Shown here: positions 40,540 through 51,800 of the stretch, piece after piece
Numbering within the stretch: the stretch's first letter is position 1
How the letters are laid out: each line of letters opens with the position of its first letter
Source: Patiriisocius sp047731265
GTDB taxonomy: Bacteria; Bacteroidota; Bacteroidia; Flavobacteriales; Flavobacteriaceae
Length of the DNA: 64,000 bases
Direction of reading: 5' to 3'
Assembly (NCBI RefSeq): GCF_047731265.1
Contig: NZ_CP159835.1
Location: forward strand, 558,001-622,000
The notes under the pieces: model-generated
What the model was told of the DNA's origin: nothing
The model's database searches: none
The model's input: the letters and a program-made list of their open reading frames with translations, nothing else
Program-made: the position numbers and the translations under genes

Positions 40540-43011
40540 TTAATTTTCCATTACAACCTTTACATCAACGTCCTTTAATCTATCCAACTTCGCTTTTACT
40601 TCAGCTTCAGTACCTTTTAAGGTTTTTGTTTCAGTGGTCGTTTTTCCATTTACGGTAGTTTTATAAACTACGTCTGCAGTCGTTACATCACCATCAACGC
40701 TCATTTTAACTTCAACTTCTTTTTGAACATCTGTCTTTTCTAGTATCGCTGCAGTATCATCATTTACGACAGTTTTATTACCATCTGAATCAATCATTAT
40801 CATTTCAGAAGAAGCATTCCCATCACCTTCCTCAATCTCAGCGTGACCTCCTAAGATAGGTGCAATCACAAGTCCAATAAGACAGGTTAACTTAATCAAG
40901 ATGTTCATTGATGGTCCAGAAGTATCTTTAAATGGATCTCCTACGGTATCTCCAGTTACTGCTGCCTTGTGAGCATCAGAACCTTTATACGTCATCTCTC
41001 CGTTGATTTCAACACCAGCTTCAAAAGATTTTTTAGCATTATCCCAAGCACCACCAGCGTTGTTTTGAAAGATTGCCCATAATACACCCGAAACTGTTAC
41101 ACCAGCCATATAACCACCTAACATTTCAGCGATCGCCAGATTATCCATTCCAAAAATCATTGGTACAAATGCAATGATTAAAGGAAAACAGATCGTTAAT
41201 AAACCTGGTAATACCATTTCTCTTAGAGAAGCTTCTGTAGAAATTGCCACACACTTATCGTATTCTGGTTTCCCAGTACCTTCCATAATTCCAGGAATCT
41301 CCCTAAACTGACGACGCACTTCTTCTACCATTTCCATAGCAGCTTTACCTACAGCGTTCATTGCTAATGCAGAGAATACCACGGGTACCATTCCACCAAC
41401 AAATAACATTGCTAAAACGGGTGCTTTAAAAATATTAATTCCGTCAATTCCAGTAAAAGTTACATAGGCAGCAAATAAAGCTAACGACGTTAATGCCGCA
41501 GAAGCAATTGCAAAACCTTTTCCTGTTGCTGCAGTTGTATTACCTACTGCATCAAGGATGTCTGTTCTTTCGCGTACTATCGGGTCTTGTTCGCTCATTT
41601 CAGCAATACCACCCGCGTTATCTGCAATAGGTCCAAAAGCATCAATCGCTAATTGCATAGCTGTTGTTGCCATCATCGCTGAAGCAGCTAATGCTACTCC
41701 ATAAAATCCTGCAAATGCATAAGATGACCAGATCGCACCAGCAAATAATAATACTGATGGGAATGTAGAAATCATACCTGTTGCAAGACCAGCAATAATA
41801 TTTGTTCCCGCTCCCGTAGAAGACTGTTGTACAATTTTAAGGATAGGTTTCTTTCCTAATCCAGTATAGTATTCTGTTACCGCAGATATAACTGCACCTA
41901 CTACTAATCCTACTAAGGTTGCATAAAATACTCGCATAGAAGAAATTTCTTGTAGTCCTTCGCCAAAGAATTCCATTTGCATTGTTTCTGGCAACATCCA
42001 CTTACATAAACCGAAACAAGCAACAGCAACTAATATGATTGCCGCGATATTTCCTTTGTTTAAAGCGCCCATTACTTTACTTTCCTTAGCATCATTATCG
42101 CTAATTTTAACAAGCATCGTTCCTATAATAGAGATGATAATACCAACACCTGCAATAGACATAGGCAATAAGATAGGTCCAATTCCGCCAAAAGCATCAG
42201 CAATATTTCCACCCATATCTTTAATTACATAGTTTCCTAATACCATTGCAGCAAGTACTGTTGCTACATAAGAACCAAATAAATCTGCTCCCATTCCGGC
42301 AACATCCCCAACATTATCACCTACGTTATCTGCGATTGTTGCAGGGTTACGAGGATCATCTTCTGGAATCCCTGCTTCTACTTTACCTACTAAATCAGCT
42401 CCAACATCTGCTGCTTTTGTATAGATTCCTCCACCTACTCTAGCGAATAATGCAATGGATTCAGCTCCTAAAGAGAACCCTGCTAATGTTTCAAGAACAA
42501 TTGTCATATCTGCTGTACTCGTCCATACACCTCCCATAAAAAAGTGAAAGAAAAAGATAAAGAATGACGTTAATCCTAACACTGCAAGACCAGCAACACC
42601 AAGACCCATTACGGTACCACCACCAAAAGATACTTTAAGTGCGTTCGGCAAACTCGTTTTTGCAGCTTGCGTTGTTCTTACATTCGTTTTAGTTGCGATT
42701 TTCATCCCTATGTTTCCTGCAAATGCAGAGAAGACCGCACCAAAAACAAAGGCAATTACAATTAACCAGTGCGTTGTAGGTACTACAAACGATACAATTG
42801 AAAGTAATACACTTACAATAACTACAAAAATTGCAAGCAAGCGATATTCAGCATTTAAAAAAGCCAATGCTCCCTCATAGATGTGATCACTTATTTCTTT
42901 CATTTTTCCATCACCTGCATCTTGTTTTAATACCCAAGATTGTTTGATCCACATGTAGATCAAACCTAAAACTGCCAATGCTATTGGCACATAAATCATC
43001 ATTGATTCCAT
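40540..43011 (-). CDS. hppA: Membrane-bound ion-translocating pyrophosphatase with C-terminal extension
   Basis: 823 residues. The family's catalytic motifs are present: DVGADLVGKVEAGIPEDDPR with IADNVGDNVGDVAGMGAD, DAFGPIADNAGGIAEM and GDTVGDPFKDTSGPS. GNTTAATGKGFA has Ala where K+-independent enzymes have Lys, so the enzyme should be K+-dependent; such enzymes in Bacteroidota are usually Na+ pumps, sometimes Na+/H+. About 100 residues after the last membrane span (from GHAEIEEGDGNASSEM, with MSVDGDVTTADVVYKTTVNG) are an added acidic, beta-rich domain not seen in classical enzymes. A TACTTTTG -7 box lies 30 bp upstream. The soluble pyrophosphatase gene lies next to it. Confidence 0.95.
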   Translation of the reverse strand: MESMMIYVPIALAVLGLIYMWIKQSWVLKQDAGDGKMKEISDHIYEGALAFLNAEYRLLAIFVVIVSVLLSIVSFVVPTTHWLIVIAFVFGAVFSAFAGNIGMKIATKTNVRTTQAAKTSLPNALKVSFGGGTVMGLGVAGLAVLGLTSFFIFFFHFFMGGVWTSTADMTIVLETLAGFSLGAESIALFARVGGGIYTKAADVGADLVGKVEAGIPEDDPRNPATIADNVGDNVGDVAGMGADLFGSYVATVLAAMVLGNYVIKDMGGNIADAFGGIGPILLPMSIAGVGIIISIIGTMLVKISDNDAKESKVMGALNKGNIAAIILVAVACFGLCKWMLPETMQMEFFGEGLQEISSMRVFYATLVGLVVGAVISAVTEYYTGLGKKPILKIVQQSSTGAGTNIIAGLATGMISTFPSVLLFAGAIWSSYAFAGFYGVALAASAMMATTAMQLAIDAFGPIADNAGGIAEMSEQDPIVRERTDILDAVGNTTAATGKGFAIASAALTSLALFAAYVTFTGIDGINIFKAPVLAMLFVGGMVPVVFSALAMNAVGKAAMEMVEEVRRQFREIPGIMEGTGKPEYDKCVAISTEASLREMVLPGLLTICFPLIIAFVPMIFGMDNLAIAEMLGGYMAGVTVSGVLWAIFQNNAGGAWDNAKKSFEAGVEINGEMTYKGSDAHKAAVTGDTVGDPFKDTSGPSMNILIKLTCLIGLVIAPILGGHAEIEEGDGNASSEMIMIDSDGNKTVVNDDTAAILEKTDVQKEVEVKMSVDGDVTTADVVYKTTVNGKTTTETKTLKGTEAEVKAKLDRLKDVDVKVVMEN

Positions 43012-43041
43012 AGTACTTAATTGGTTTAATTATTCAGCCTG

Positions 43042-43049
43042 CAAAAGTA
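43042..43049 (-). promoter_or_regulatory. Probable hppA promoter, -7 box TACTTTTG
   Basis: Perfect TAnnTTTG match on the minus strand, 30 bp upstream of the hppA ATG (43011). Confidence 0.5.
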
Positions 43050-43125
43050 TCAAAATAAACGAGAATGAAAAAATCCTGCGAACGAGATGTTTTCAGGACT
43101 TTAAAAATAAATTGTGTGCCAATTT

Positions 43126-43653
43126 TTAAATTTTAAAATCCCCATTTTTTTTGTGATCACTATTATCGTATCGCGCCACACATTTATTGAAAATTTCTAA
43201 TGCTTCAGAAGCATCTCCCCAGCCACCAACATCAACACGTTTTTTCTCTAAGTCCTTGTATACTTGGAAAAAATGCTCTATTTCTTTTAAAGTATGCTGG
43301 TTCATATCGCTTAAATCGCTCAATCTACTCCACACTGGATCAGATACTGGAACACATATTACCTTTTCATCAGGCCCTTTTTCGTCTGCCATATGAAAAA
43401 CTCCAATAGGCTTTACCTCCACTACACACATTGGAAACGTTGGTTCTCCTCCTAAGACAAGAACATCCAAAGGATCTCCATCTAAAGCCAAAGTCTCTGG
43501 TATAAAACCATAATCCGCTGGATACATCATGGATGAAAACAACATACGGTCAAAACGTATTTTCTTTAATTCGAAATCGTATTCGTATTTATTTCGGCTG
43601 CCTTTAGGTATCTCTATAAGTACGTCAAAGGATTTATTTTTTAATAAGGTCAT
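43126..43653 (-). CDS. ppa: Soluble inorganic pyrophosphatase (family I)
   Basis: 175 residues. The signature DGDPLDVLVLGG holds the metal-binding Asp residues; PKGSRNKYEYD near the start and YPADYGFIPETLA are standard family I motifs. It hydrolyses pyrophosphate to phosphate in the cytosol, draining the same substrate that the neighbouring membrane pyrophosphatase uses to pump ions. Own -7 box (TATTTTTG) about 60 bp upstream; 114 bp separate it from hppA downstream. Confidence 0.95.
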   Translation of the reverse strand: MTLLKNKSFDVLIEIPKGSRNKYEYDFELKKIRFDRMLFSSMMYPADYGFIPETLALDGDPLDVLVLGGEPTFPMCVVEVKPIGVFHMADEKGPDEKVICVPVSDPVWSRLSDLSDMNQHTLKEIEHFFQVYKDLEKKRVDVGGWGDASEALEIFNKCVARYDNSDHKKNGDFKI

Positions 43654-43714
43654 TCGGTATTTTTCTGAAATTATTGAATTGTACTATTTTAAAAATATGC
43701 TCTTTTTGGGACTG

Positions 43715-43722
43715 CAAAAATA
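43715..43722 (-). promoter_or_regulatory. Probable ppa promoter, -7 box TATTTTTG
   Basis: Perfect TAnnTTTG match on the minus strand 61 bp upstream of the ppa ATG. Confidence 0.45.
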
Positions 43723-43771
43723 CTGAAATTTAGATTTATTTAAAGAACTAAAAATCTAAATAAAAGTTTAA

Positions 43772-43811
43772 AAAAAGCCGCTTTTAGTTTTTATACTGAA
43801 AGCGGCTTTTT
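43772..43811 (-). terminator. Terminator A, shared by the three module copies
   Basis: AAAAAGCCGCTTT pairs with AAAGCGGCTTTTT around AGTTTTTATACTG. The same hairpin recurs at 54635-54676 and 58644-58684, each just downstream of a copy of the same C-terminal coding module. Confidence 0.85.
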
Positions 43812-45803
43812 AATCTTTAAATTATTTTGCTTGAAACTATTCCTTCATAACCTTTCTGACCAAGGTTCCTTTTTCGGTTTCAATTTTTAAGAAATACACA
43901 GCGCTATCTAATACCGAGATATCGATGGTGGAGTTCAACCCGTCAATATTCTTTAGGTTTCGCACGAGCCTTCCTCTCATATCTGTAAGGGTAATGGTAT
44001 TGATTATTGAATTAGGGGAGTTGATAAACAAGAGTCCATCGGTAGGATTAGGCACTACAGAAATGGCGGCAATAGCAGCAGCATCATCTCCTAGTATTCT
44101 TCCAAATCTATCATAGGCCATAAACTGAAGTGTAAACCTATTTGGGAAGTTTCCTTTTCGACTTCTAAATTTATAGGCCCCTTCTTTAGTAAGGTTGGTA
44201 ATGGTTCTTGTAGCCTTATCTATTAGATATACGGTTGCGTTTTCAATGTCGACTCCTTCTAGTTGCTTAATGGTAATTTTAAAGGTGGTAGTCTCGTCTA
44301 TTTGAGAAGCATATCCCATTGGGATTTGTATCTCCTTATTAAAGACTTCTCTACCTTGAATTCCTAAAGACATCGTATTGTCTGGTAAATGCGAGTATAG
44401 CGATACAAGGCTACCAATCTGATGGCTATCATATCCTGAATCATAGCTTTCTGTTGCCATTGGCATAAAGGCAATTAATACTTCACTGCTGAGACTGTAT
44501 TGCGCATTTTCTAGCTGTAACCAGATTTTGTTGCCCTCTGATACAGTATTCCTTAGGGTGTTGTTCCCTGTGGTTACCCGCATTGCATTGTTAAAGATAG
44601 CGGTTCCCATTGCATTCGCTTTTACACCAAAACCTTGCGAGGTAGCGATCATACCATTGGGAGTTGTACTCCCATTGGTTGCGGGTGTTCCTGCTCCAAT
44701 ACCTCCAGAGAGGTTGTACATCGAGATGTCTTCCATCGAGAAGTTTTCAGTAGTTATATTTCCTCCTGGGAATGCCCCTGGCTCGGTAATATGCTCCCAG
44801 AAATATACTTCATCAATCTCAGGGTTTGCATTTAAAAATAGGGAGGCATCAATAGCAGATGGATATGGGTTGGCTAACATAGAGGGACTCGAATTCGCAT
44901 CGCCGTTAAACTCCATTGCATAGGTAATAACTCCGTTGTTTAAGGTTCCTTGCTCATAGACTAAGTCATAGGTTGAATTTCCGTCGGCTAAGTTAGCTTG
45001 TGGATATACAAAATATCCTTCACCAGGGTTGATGATTCCTGTATGGAACATCCAGTCATTAAAATCAACATCCACAAAGTTGGCCACGACATTAGGCATA
45101 TAGAAAGCATCCACAGCTGGGTCTGGATCAAACGCTGCCGTTAAATGTTTTACGACTCTAAAAGAGTTGTTATAAACCCCATTGCGCATTTCCATAGTCA
45201 TTGGGCTACCAGAGAGGATAAAGTCTCTAGGAGCTACCTCTGGGGTGGTCACATTGACGTTGATGGTACCATCGTTGGTAACCATCGCACTGTCTTCTAC
45301 TTGTACCACACTTCCGGTGTGTTCTACTAGTAAACTTCCCGTCACAGATACGGTAATATCTGTATTTACCAAGATATAATCCCCCGCATTAACACGAAGG
45401 GTTGCTCCTGGATTTACGATCAACTTACAGGCTTCAAAAGAACCTAAGAGCGCCGTATCATAATCTGCTTCGATGAGTACTAGGTTGTCAATACTGGGCA
45501 TCACTGCACCCCAACCCGCAGCACCAAAGGTAGCTGTGGCTTGACAAGCATCACAATTCATAGCATCATTAACAAAGATGTTTTCGGTGGTGTCATTAGA
45601 ACAGCCATTCGTGTCGGCATAGGTATAGGTCACGGGAATGTTTCCTCCCACTGGGGCAGAGGCTGTTGGATCAAAGCTAAAGGTCATCCCATTGCCATCA
45701 TCACTAACACCTATTCCAGAATAGATACCACCCGTTGGAGTTCCACCGCCTAGGCCAGTTACAACCACATCGAGCACACAAATATTTGGAGTAGGCGCTA
45801 CAA
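43772..45803 (-). repeat. Duplicated module, copy A (terminator, T9SS tail, ~570-aa C-terminal region, last repeat unit)
   Basis: Near-identical at DNA level to 54635-56415 (copy B) and 58644-60230 (copy C, with a 452-bp deletion). The module includes the stop codon and the terminator. Homology with B ends near the ACQATATFG codons; homology with C extends further, through the last ~82-aa repeat. Confidence 0.9.
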
Positions 45804-48800
45804 AGATGACCGTTGGTGCATCAAAGACCTCCACCGTATCGTTTCCTGTACTTAAACAACCTATGTTTCCAACAAGGTATACCAATGTTTGTACTCCTGC
45901 ACCAGCTACTGCTGGGTCAAAACTATAGGTCATCCCATTGCCATCATCGCTAACACCAGGTCCATAATACGTTCCTCCTGTTGGCAAAGCACCACCAAGA
46001 CCCGTTTGAATACCTGCATCGATGCATAGATCTGCCGGTGCGTTAAAAGTTACTATTGAAGAACCAAATACTTGAACCGTATCAGCTGCTGTATTTGTGC
46101 AGCCTACAGCTCCCGCGGTATAGCTTATACTTTGAGTTCCTACTCCTGTAACTGCAGGATCAAAACTATAGGTCATTCCATCACCGCCATCGGTAACACC
46201 TGTTCCTGAGTACACACCTCCTGTTGGAGAGCCACCACTTAAACCAGTTTGAACACCTGCATTAACACAAAGATCTGCAGGGGCTGTAAAGGTTACTATT
46301 GGTAAGGCAAGTACTTCCACATCATCAGAAGCTGAATTTGTACATCCATTTCCATTTGTAAAAGTGTAGCTAATGGTATTTGGCCCAATGCCTGCTGCTG
46401 TTGGGTCAAAGCTATAGGTCATTCCGTTTGCATCATCGGTAACACCAGGTCCAGAATAAAGGCCTCCTGTTGGAGTTCCTCCCCCAAGACCAGCTTGTAC
46501 ACCTTCAGTGATACAGATATCTGCTGGTGCGGTAAACGCTACTACTGGAAGATCAAATACTTCTATAGTATCCATTGCAGTGCCTATGCATCCTGAATCA
46601 TTCAAGGTATAGGTTATGGAGTGTATTCCAACGCCAGCTGCTACAGGATCAAAATTATAGGTCATTCCATTGCCATCATCGGTAACACCGGGTCCAGAAT
46701 AAACACCGCCAGAAGCGAGTCCTCCGCCTAAGCCTGTCTGAACTCCTGCGTCAACACATACATCTGCCGGAGCCGTAAAAGCTACTACTGGTGTAGTAAA
46801 TACTTCTACATCGTCTGATGCTGAACTTGAACATCCATTGCCATCCTCAAAAGTATATGTTATTGTATGAGTACCAGCGCCTGCTGCTGCAGGGTCAAAA
46901 CTATAGGTCATTCCATTGCCATTATCGGTAACACCTGCACCAGAGTAGACACCTCCTGTTGGAGTGCCACCACTTAAACCAGCTTGTACGCCTGCAGTGA
47001 TACATAGATCTGCTGGAGCTATAAATGTGACTGTCGGTAAAGCAAATACTTCTACATCGTCTGTTGCCCTTCCAAGACATCCATTAATATCACTAAATTC
47101 GTAAGTAATAGTATGTGTTCCTACTCCAGCTGCTGCTGGGTCAAAGCTATAGGTCATTCCGTTTGCATCGTCGGTAACGCCAGTTCCAGAATAAACTCCG
47201 CCTGCTGGCGTAGCGCCACCAAGACCAGCTTGCACCCCTGCATCAATACAAAGATCTGCCGGAGCTGTATATGTTACAGTAGGTATTACAAAAACTTCAA
47301 CGTTATCTGATGCTGAACTTGTACATCCATTGCCATCCGTAAAAGTATATGTCATTATATGTATTCCAACACCTGCAGTAGCTGGATCAAAACTATAGGT
47401 CATTCCGTCTCCATCATCGGTAACGCCAGATCCAGAATAAATACCTCCTGTTGGTGTCGTGCCTCCAAGTCCTGATTGTACGCCTGCATCGATACATAAA
47501 TCTGTCAGGGCGGTAAATGTTACAACGGGTAATGCAAATACTTCCACATCGTCTGAGGTAGCATCTGTACATCCTGCAATTCCTAATGTATACATCAAAG
47601 TATGAACTCCAACACCCGATGCTGCTGGGTCAAAACTATAAGTCATTCCATTGCCATCATCGGTAACACCTGTTCCTGAGTAAACACCTCCTGGAGAAGT
47701 TCCTCCGCCAAGACCAGTTTGTACTCCAGCATCAATACATAGATCTGCTGGAGCTATAAATGTGACTGTCGGTAAAGCAAATACTTCTACATCGTCTGTT
47801 GCCCTTCCTAGACATCCATTAATATCACTAAATTCGTAGGTAATAGTATGTGTTCCTACTCCAGCTGCTGCTGGGTCAAAGCTATAGGTCATTCCGTTTG
47901 CATCGTCGGTAACGCCAGTTCCAGAATAAACTCCGCCTGCTGGCGTAGCGCCACCAAGACCAGCTTGCACTCCTGCATCAACACAAAGATCTGCCGGAGC
48001 TGTATATGTTACAGTAGGTATTACAAAAACTTCAACGTTATCTGATGCTGAACTTGTACATCCATTACCATCCGTAAAAGTATATGTCATTATATGTATT
48101 CCAACACCTGCAGTAGCTGGATCAAAACTATAGGTCATTCCGTTACCATCATCGGTAACGCCAGATCCAGAATAAATACCTCCTGCTAGCGTAGCACCAC
48201 CAAGACTGGTTTGCACACCTGCATCGATGCATAAATCTGTCAGGGCGGTAAATGTTACAACGGGTAATGCAAATACTTCCACATCGTCTGAGGCAGCATC
48301 TGTACATCCTGCAATTCCTAATGTATACATCAAAGTATGAACTCCAACACCCGCTGCTGTTGGGTCAAAACTATAAGTCATTCCATTGCCATCATCGGTA
48401 ACACCTGTTCCTGAGTACACACCTCCTGGAGAAGTTCCTCCGCCAAGACCAGTTTGCACTCCAGCATCAATACATAGATCTGCTGGAGCTGTAAATGTGA
48501 CTGTCGGTAATGCAAATACTTCTACATCGTCTGTTGCCCTTCCTAGACATCCATTAATATCACTAAATTCGTAGGTAATAGTATGAACTCCAACGCCCGC
48601 TGCTGCTGGATCAAAACTATAGGTTATTCCATTAGCATCATAGGTAACGCCAGTTCCGGAATAGACACCTAATGTTGGAGTTCCTCCCCCAAGACCAGAT
48701 TGCACACCTGCATCGATACATAAATCTGCCGGTGCTGTATATGTTACAGTAGGTATTACAAAAACTTCAACGTTATCTGATGCTGAACTTGTACATCCAT

Positions 48801-51800
48801 TTGAGTCACTAACAGTATAGGTCAATACGTGTAGACCTACTCCCGCTGCTGCTGGGTCAAAACTATAGGTCATTCCGTCTCCATCATCGGTAACGCCAGA
48901 TCCAGAATAAAGGCCTCCTGCTGGCGTAGCACCACCAAGACTGGTTTGCACACCTGCATCGATGCATAAATCTGTCAGGGCGGTAAATGTTACAACGGGT
49001 AATGCAAATACTTCCACATCGTCTGAGGCAGCATCTGTACATCCTGCAATTCCTAATGTATACGTCAAAGTATGAACTCCAACGCCAGCTGCTGTTGGGT
49101 CAAAACTATAAGTCATTCCATTGCCATCATCGGTAACACCTGTTCCTGAGTACACACCTCCTAGGGAAGTTCCTCCGACAAGACCGGTTTGCACACCTGC
49201 GTCTAAACAAAGATCAGTTGGTGCTGTGAAGGTTGCTGTTGGCAATGGGAATACTTCAACAGTGTCATTTGCACTTCCAGAACAACTATTGCCATCTGTG
49301 AAGTTATACGTTATTGTATGCGTTCCTACTCCAGCTGCTACTGGATTAAATGAGTAATTGATTCCGTCTCCAGTATCTGTTACACCAGGGCCAGAATAAA
49401 GGCCTCCTGTTGGTGAACCACCAGTTTGGTTAGTTTGATTGCCGGCATCGAGGCAAAGATCACCTAGGGCTGCGAAGGTTACGGTTGGTAGACTAAACAC
49501 GACAACATTATCATTTGCACCTCCATCACATCCGTTTCCGTCTGTAAATATGTAAGTAATTGTATGAGTACCTGCTCCAGCTACTGCTGGATCGAAAGAA
49601 TAGTTAATTCCGTCTCCAACATCTGTTACACCAGGGCCAGAATAAACGCCGCCTGTTGGTGAACCGCCAGTAAGGCCAGTTTGAATACCGGCATCGAGAC
49701 ATAGATCAGCAAGGGCGGCGAAGTTTACTGTTGGTACTGCAAACACTACTACATTATCATTCGCACTTCCAGAACAGCCATTGCCATCTGTAAAGTTGTA
49801 GGTGATTGTGTGCGTGCCTACTCCTGAAAATGCAGGATTGAATGAATAGGAAATTCCGTTGCCGTCGTCAACAACTCCAGGTCCTGAATAAACGCCTCCT
49901 GCTGGAGATCCTCCAGTAAGACCAGTTTGATTACCTGCATCAACACATAAGTCACCTAGCGTCGCAAAGCTTACTGTTGGCAAGCCAAACACTACTACAT
50001 TATCATTCGCACTTCCAGAACAGCCATTGCCATCTGTGAAGTTATACGTAATAGTATGAGTTCCTACTCCAGCTGCTACTGGATTAAATGAGTAATTGAT
50101 TCCGTCTCCAGTATCTGTAACACCCGGTCCTGAATAAAGGCCTCCTGCTGGTGAACCACCAGTTTGGTTGGTTTGATTACCGGCATCGAGGCAAAGATCA
50201 CCTAGGGCTGCGAAGGTTACGGTTGGTAGACCAAACACTACTGCATTATCATTTGCACTTCCAGTACAGCTATTGCCATCTGTGAAGCTGTAAGTGATTG
50301 TGTGCGTACCTGCTCCGGCAGCGGCTGGATCGAAAGAATAATTAATTCCGTCTCCAACATCTGTTACACCAAGGCCAGAATAAACGCCTCCTGTTGGTGA
50401 ACCGCCAGTAAGACCAGTTTGAGTACCGGCATCGAGACATAGATCAGCAAGGGCGGCGAAGCTTACTGTTGGTACTGCAAACACTACTACATTATCATTC
50501 GCACTTCCAGAACAAACGCCAACAACCGTGTATGTAATGGTATGAGTACCAACTCCAGCTGCGGCTGGATTAAAATCATATGTTGTTCCGTTCCCATCAT
50601 CGATTACTCCAGGTCCGGAATAAACACCTCCAACAGGCGTTCCACCACCGAGGTTGTTTTGAATCCCAACATCAATACATAAATCACTCAAAGCCGTGAA
50701 TGCAAAGCTTGGTGCAGAAAGAGTAATGTTAAAGGTATTTGTGTTCGGGCAAGGACCAGAAGTTGTGAAAGTTATCGTGTACGCACCGGCTGTTGAAGCT
50801 AATAAATCGATTGCTCCCGTGGCCGGATTTGTAATAATTAAACCAGGGGTTGAAGTAAATGTTCCTGGTGAAGGAAAACCAAAAGCATTCGGGTTAAGTT
50901 GATTTGTACAATATGTTGTAGATGTATAACTGAAACTTGCATCGTCCAGAGGGTTAACATTTACTGTAACCGAATCACAAAGCCCGGTTGATGCATCTAC
51001 ACAGCCTCCTTCTCCTCTTATATAATAGGTTGTCGTAACCGTTGGTGAAACTACTAAAGAATTTGACGTTGACGTACCTATTTGTGTGCCTCCGCATGAG
51101 CCTGTATATACATGCCATGCTGTTGCATCATTCAATGATCCTGTCCATGTTAAAGTTGAATCTGCGCTTTGGCATATCGTACTTGGGGTTGCTGACGTTG
51201 CTGATGGTACATCTGGATCAGTACAAGTGCCTGCACCTGTTACTCTGAATAAGTGAGAAGCATCTGCTCCAAAATCTCCATTTCCATTTATTAAAATATT
51301 ACCAGCGACATCTTCCAATCGGTAATCCCCAGCTCCGTATGCACAACACATACCATCACCGTATGAATCACGTATTATAAATGTGTAACATTCATCCAAA
51401 ATAGTAATCGGAACATCAGTAATTTCATCTGGTTGTGTTGCGTTTGTTCCTGTAGTCATGTATGGCCCACCATCTCCAACAAGTGCTCCTGTTGAGTCTG
51501 TTAACTGCCAAGTAGTTTCATTTCCATAACGGTCTGGAGTAATAATTACACGAATTGTTGTTACTTGAAAAGAATCAGGAATACTAAAGTTTTGAGTATT
51601 AGCATCATTTGATGGCAATTCATCTACATTTCCATTTGGATTTGCTACAGAAGCCGTGAATGAATGCGCTCCAGCACCAGAAACAGCAATTGCAGTTAAT
51701 GGAATATCTTCAAAAGCATCCATTACTAAATTTCCTGTCCAGTTTATGACTACTGGTGTGTCAGTATCTAATTGATGTGTAATTGTAGCACTTGTTAGCG

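Noticed and set aside
47113..49357. Plus-strand frames inside the giant protease gene (e.g. 47113-47310, 47848-48045, 48386-48574, 49121-49357)
   Set aside because: They are antisense shadows of the repeats; their apparent conservation only reflects repetition of the minus-strand gene.
45572..50709. Regular ~245-bp repeats that might suggest a CRISPR or satellite array
   Set aside because: The repeats are long, coding and in one continuous frame with conserved amino acid pattern; there are no short repeats with unique spacers.
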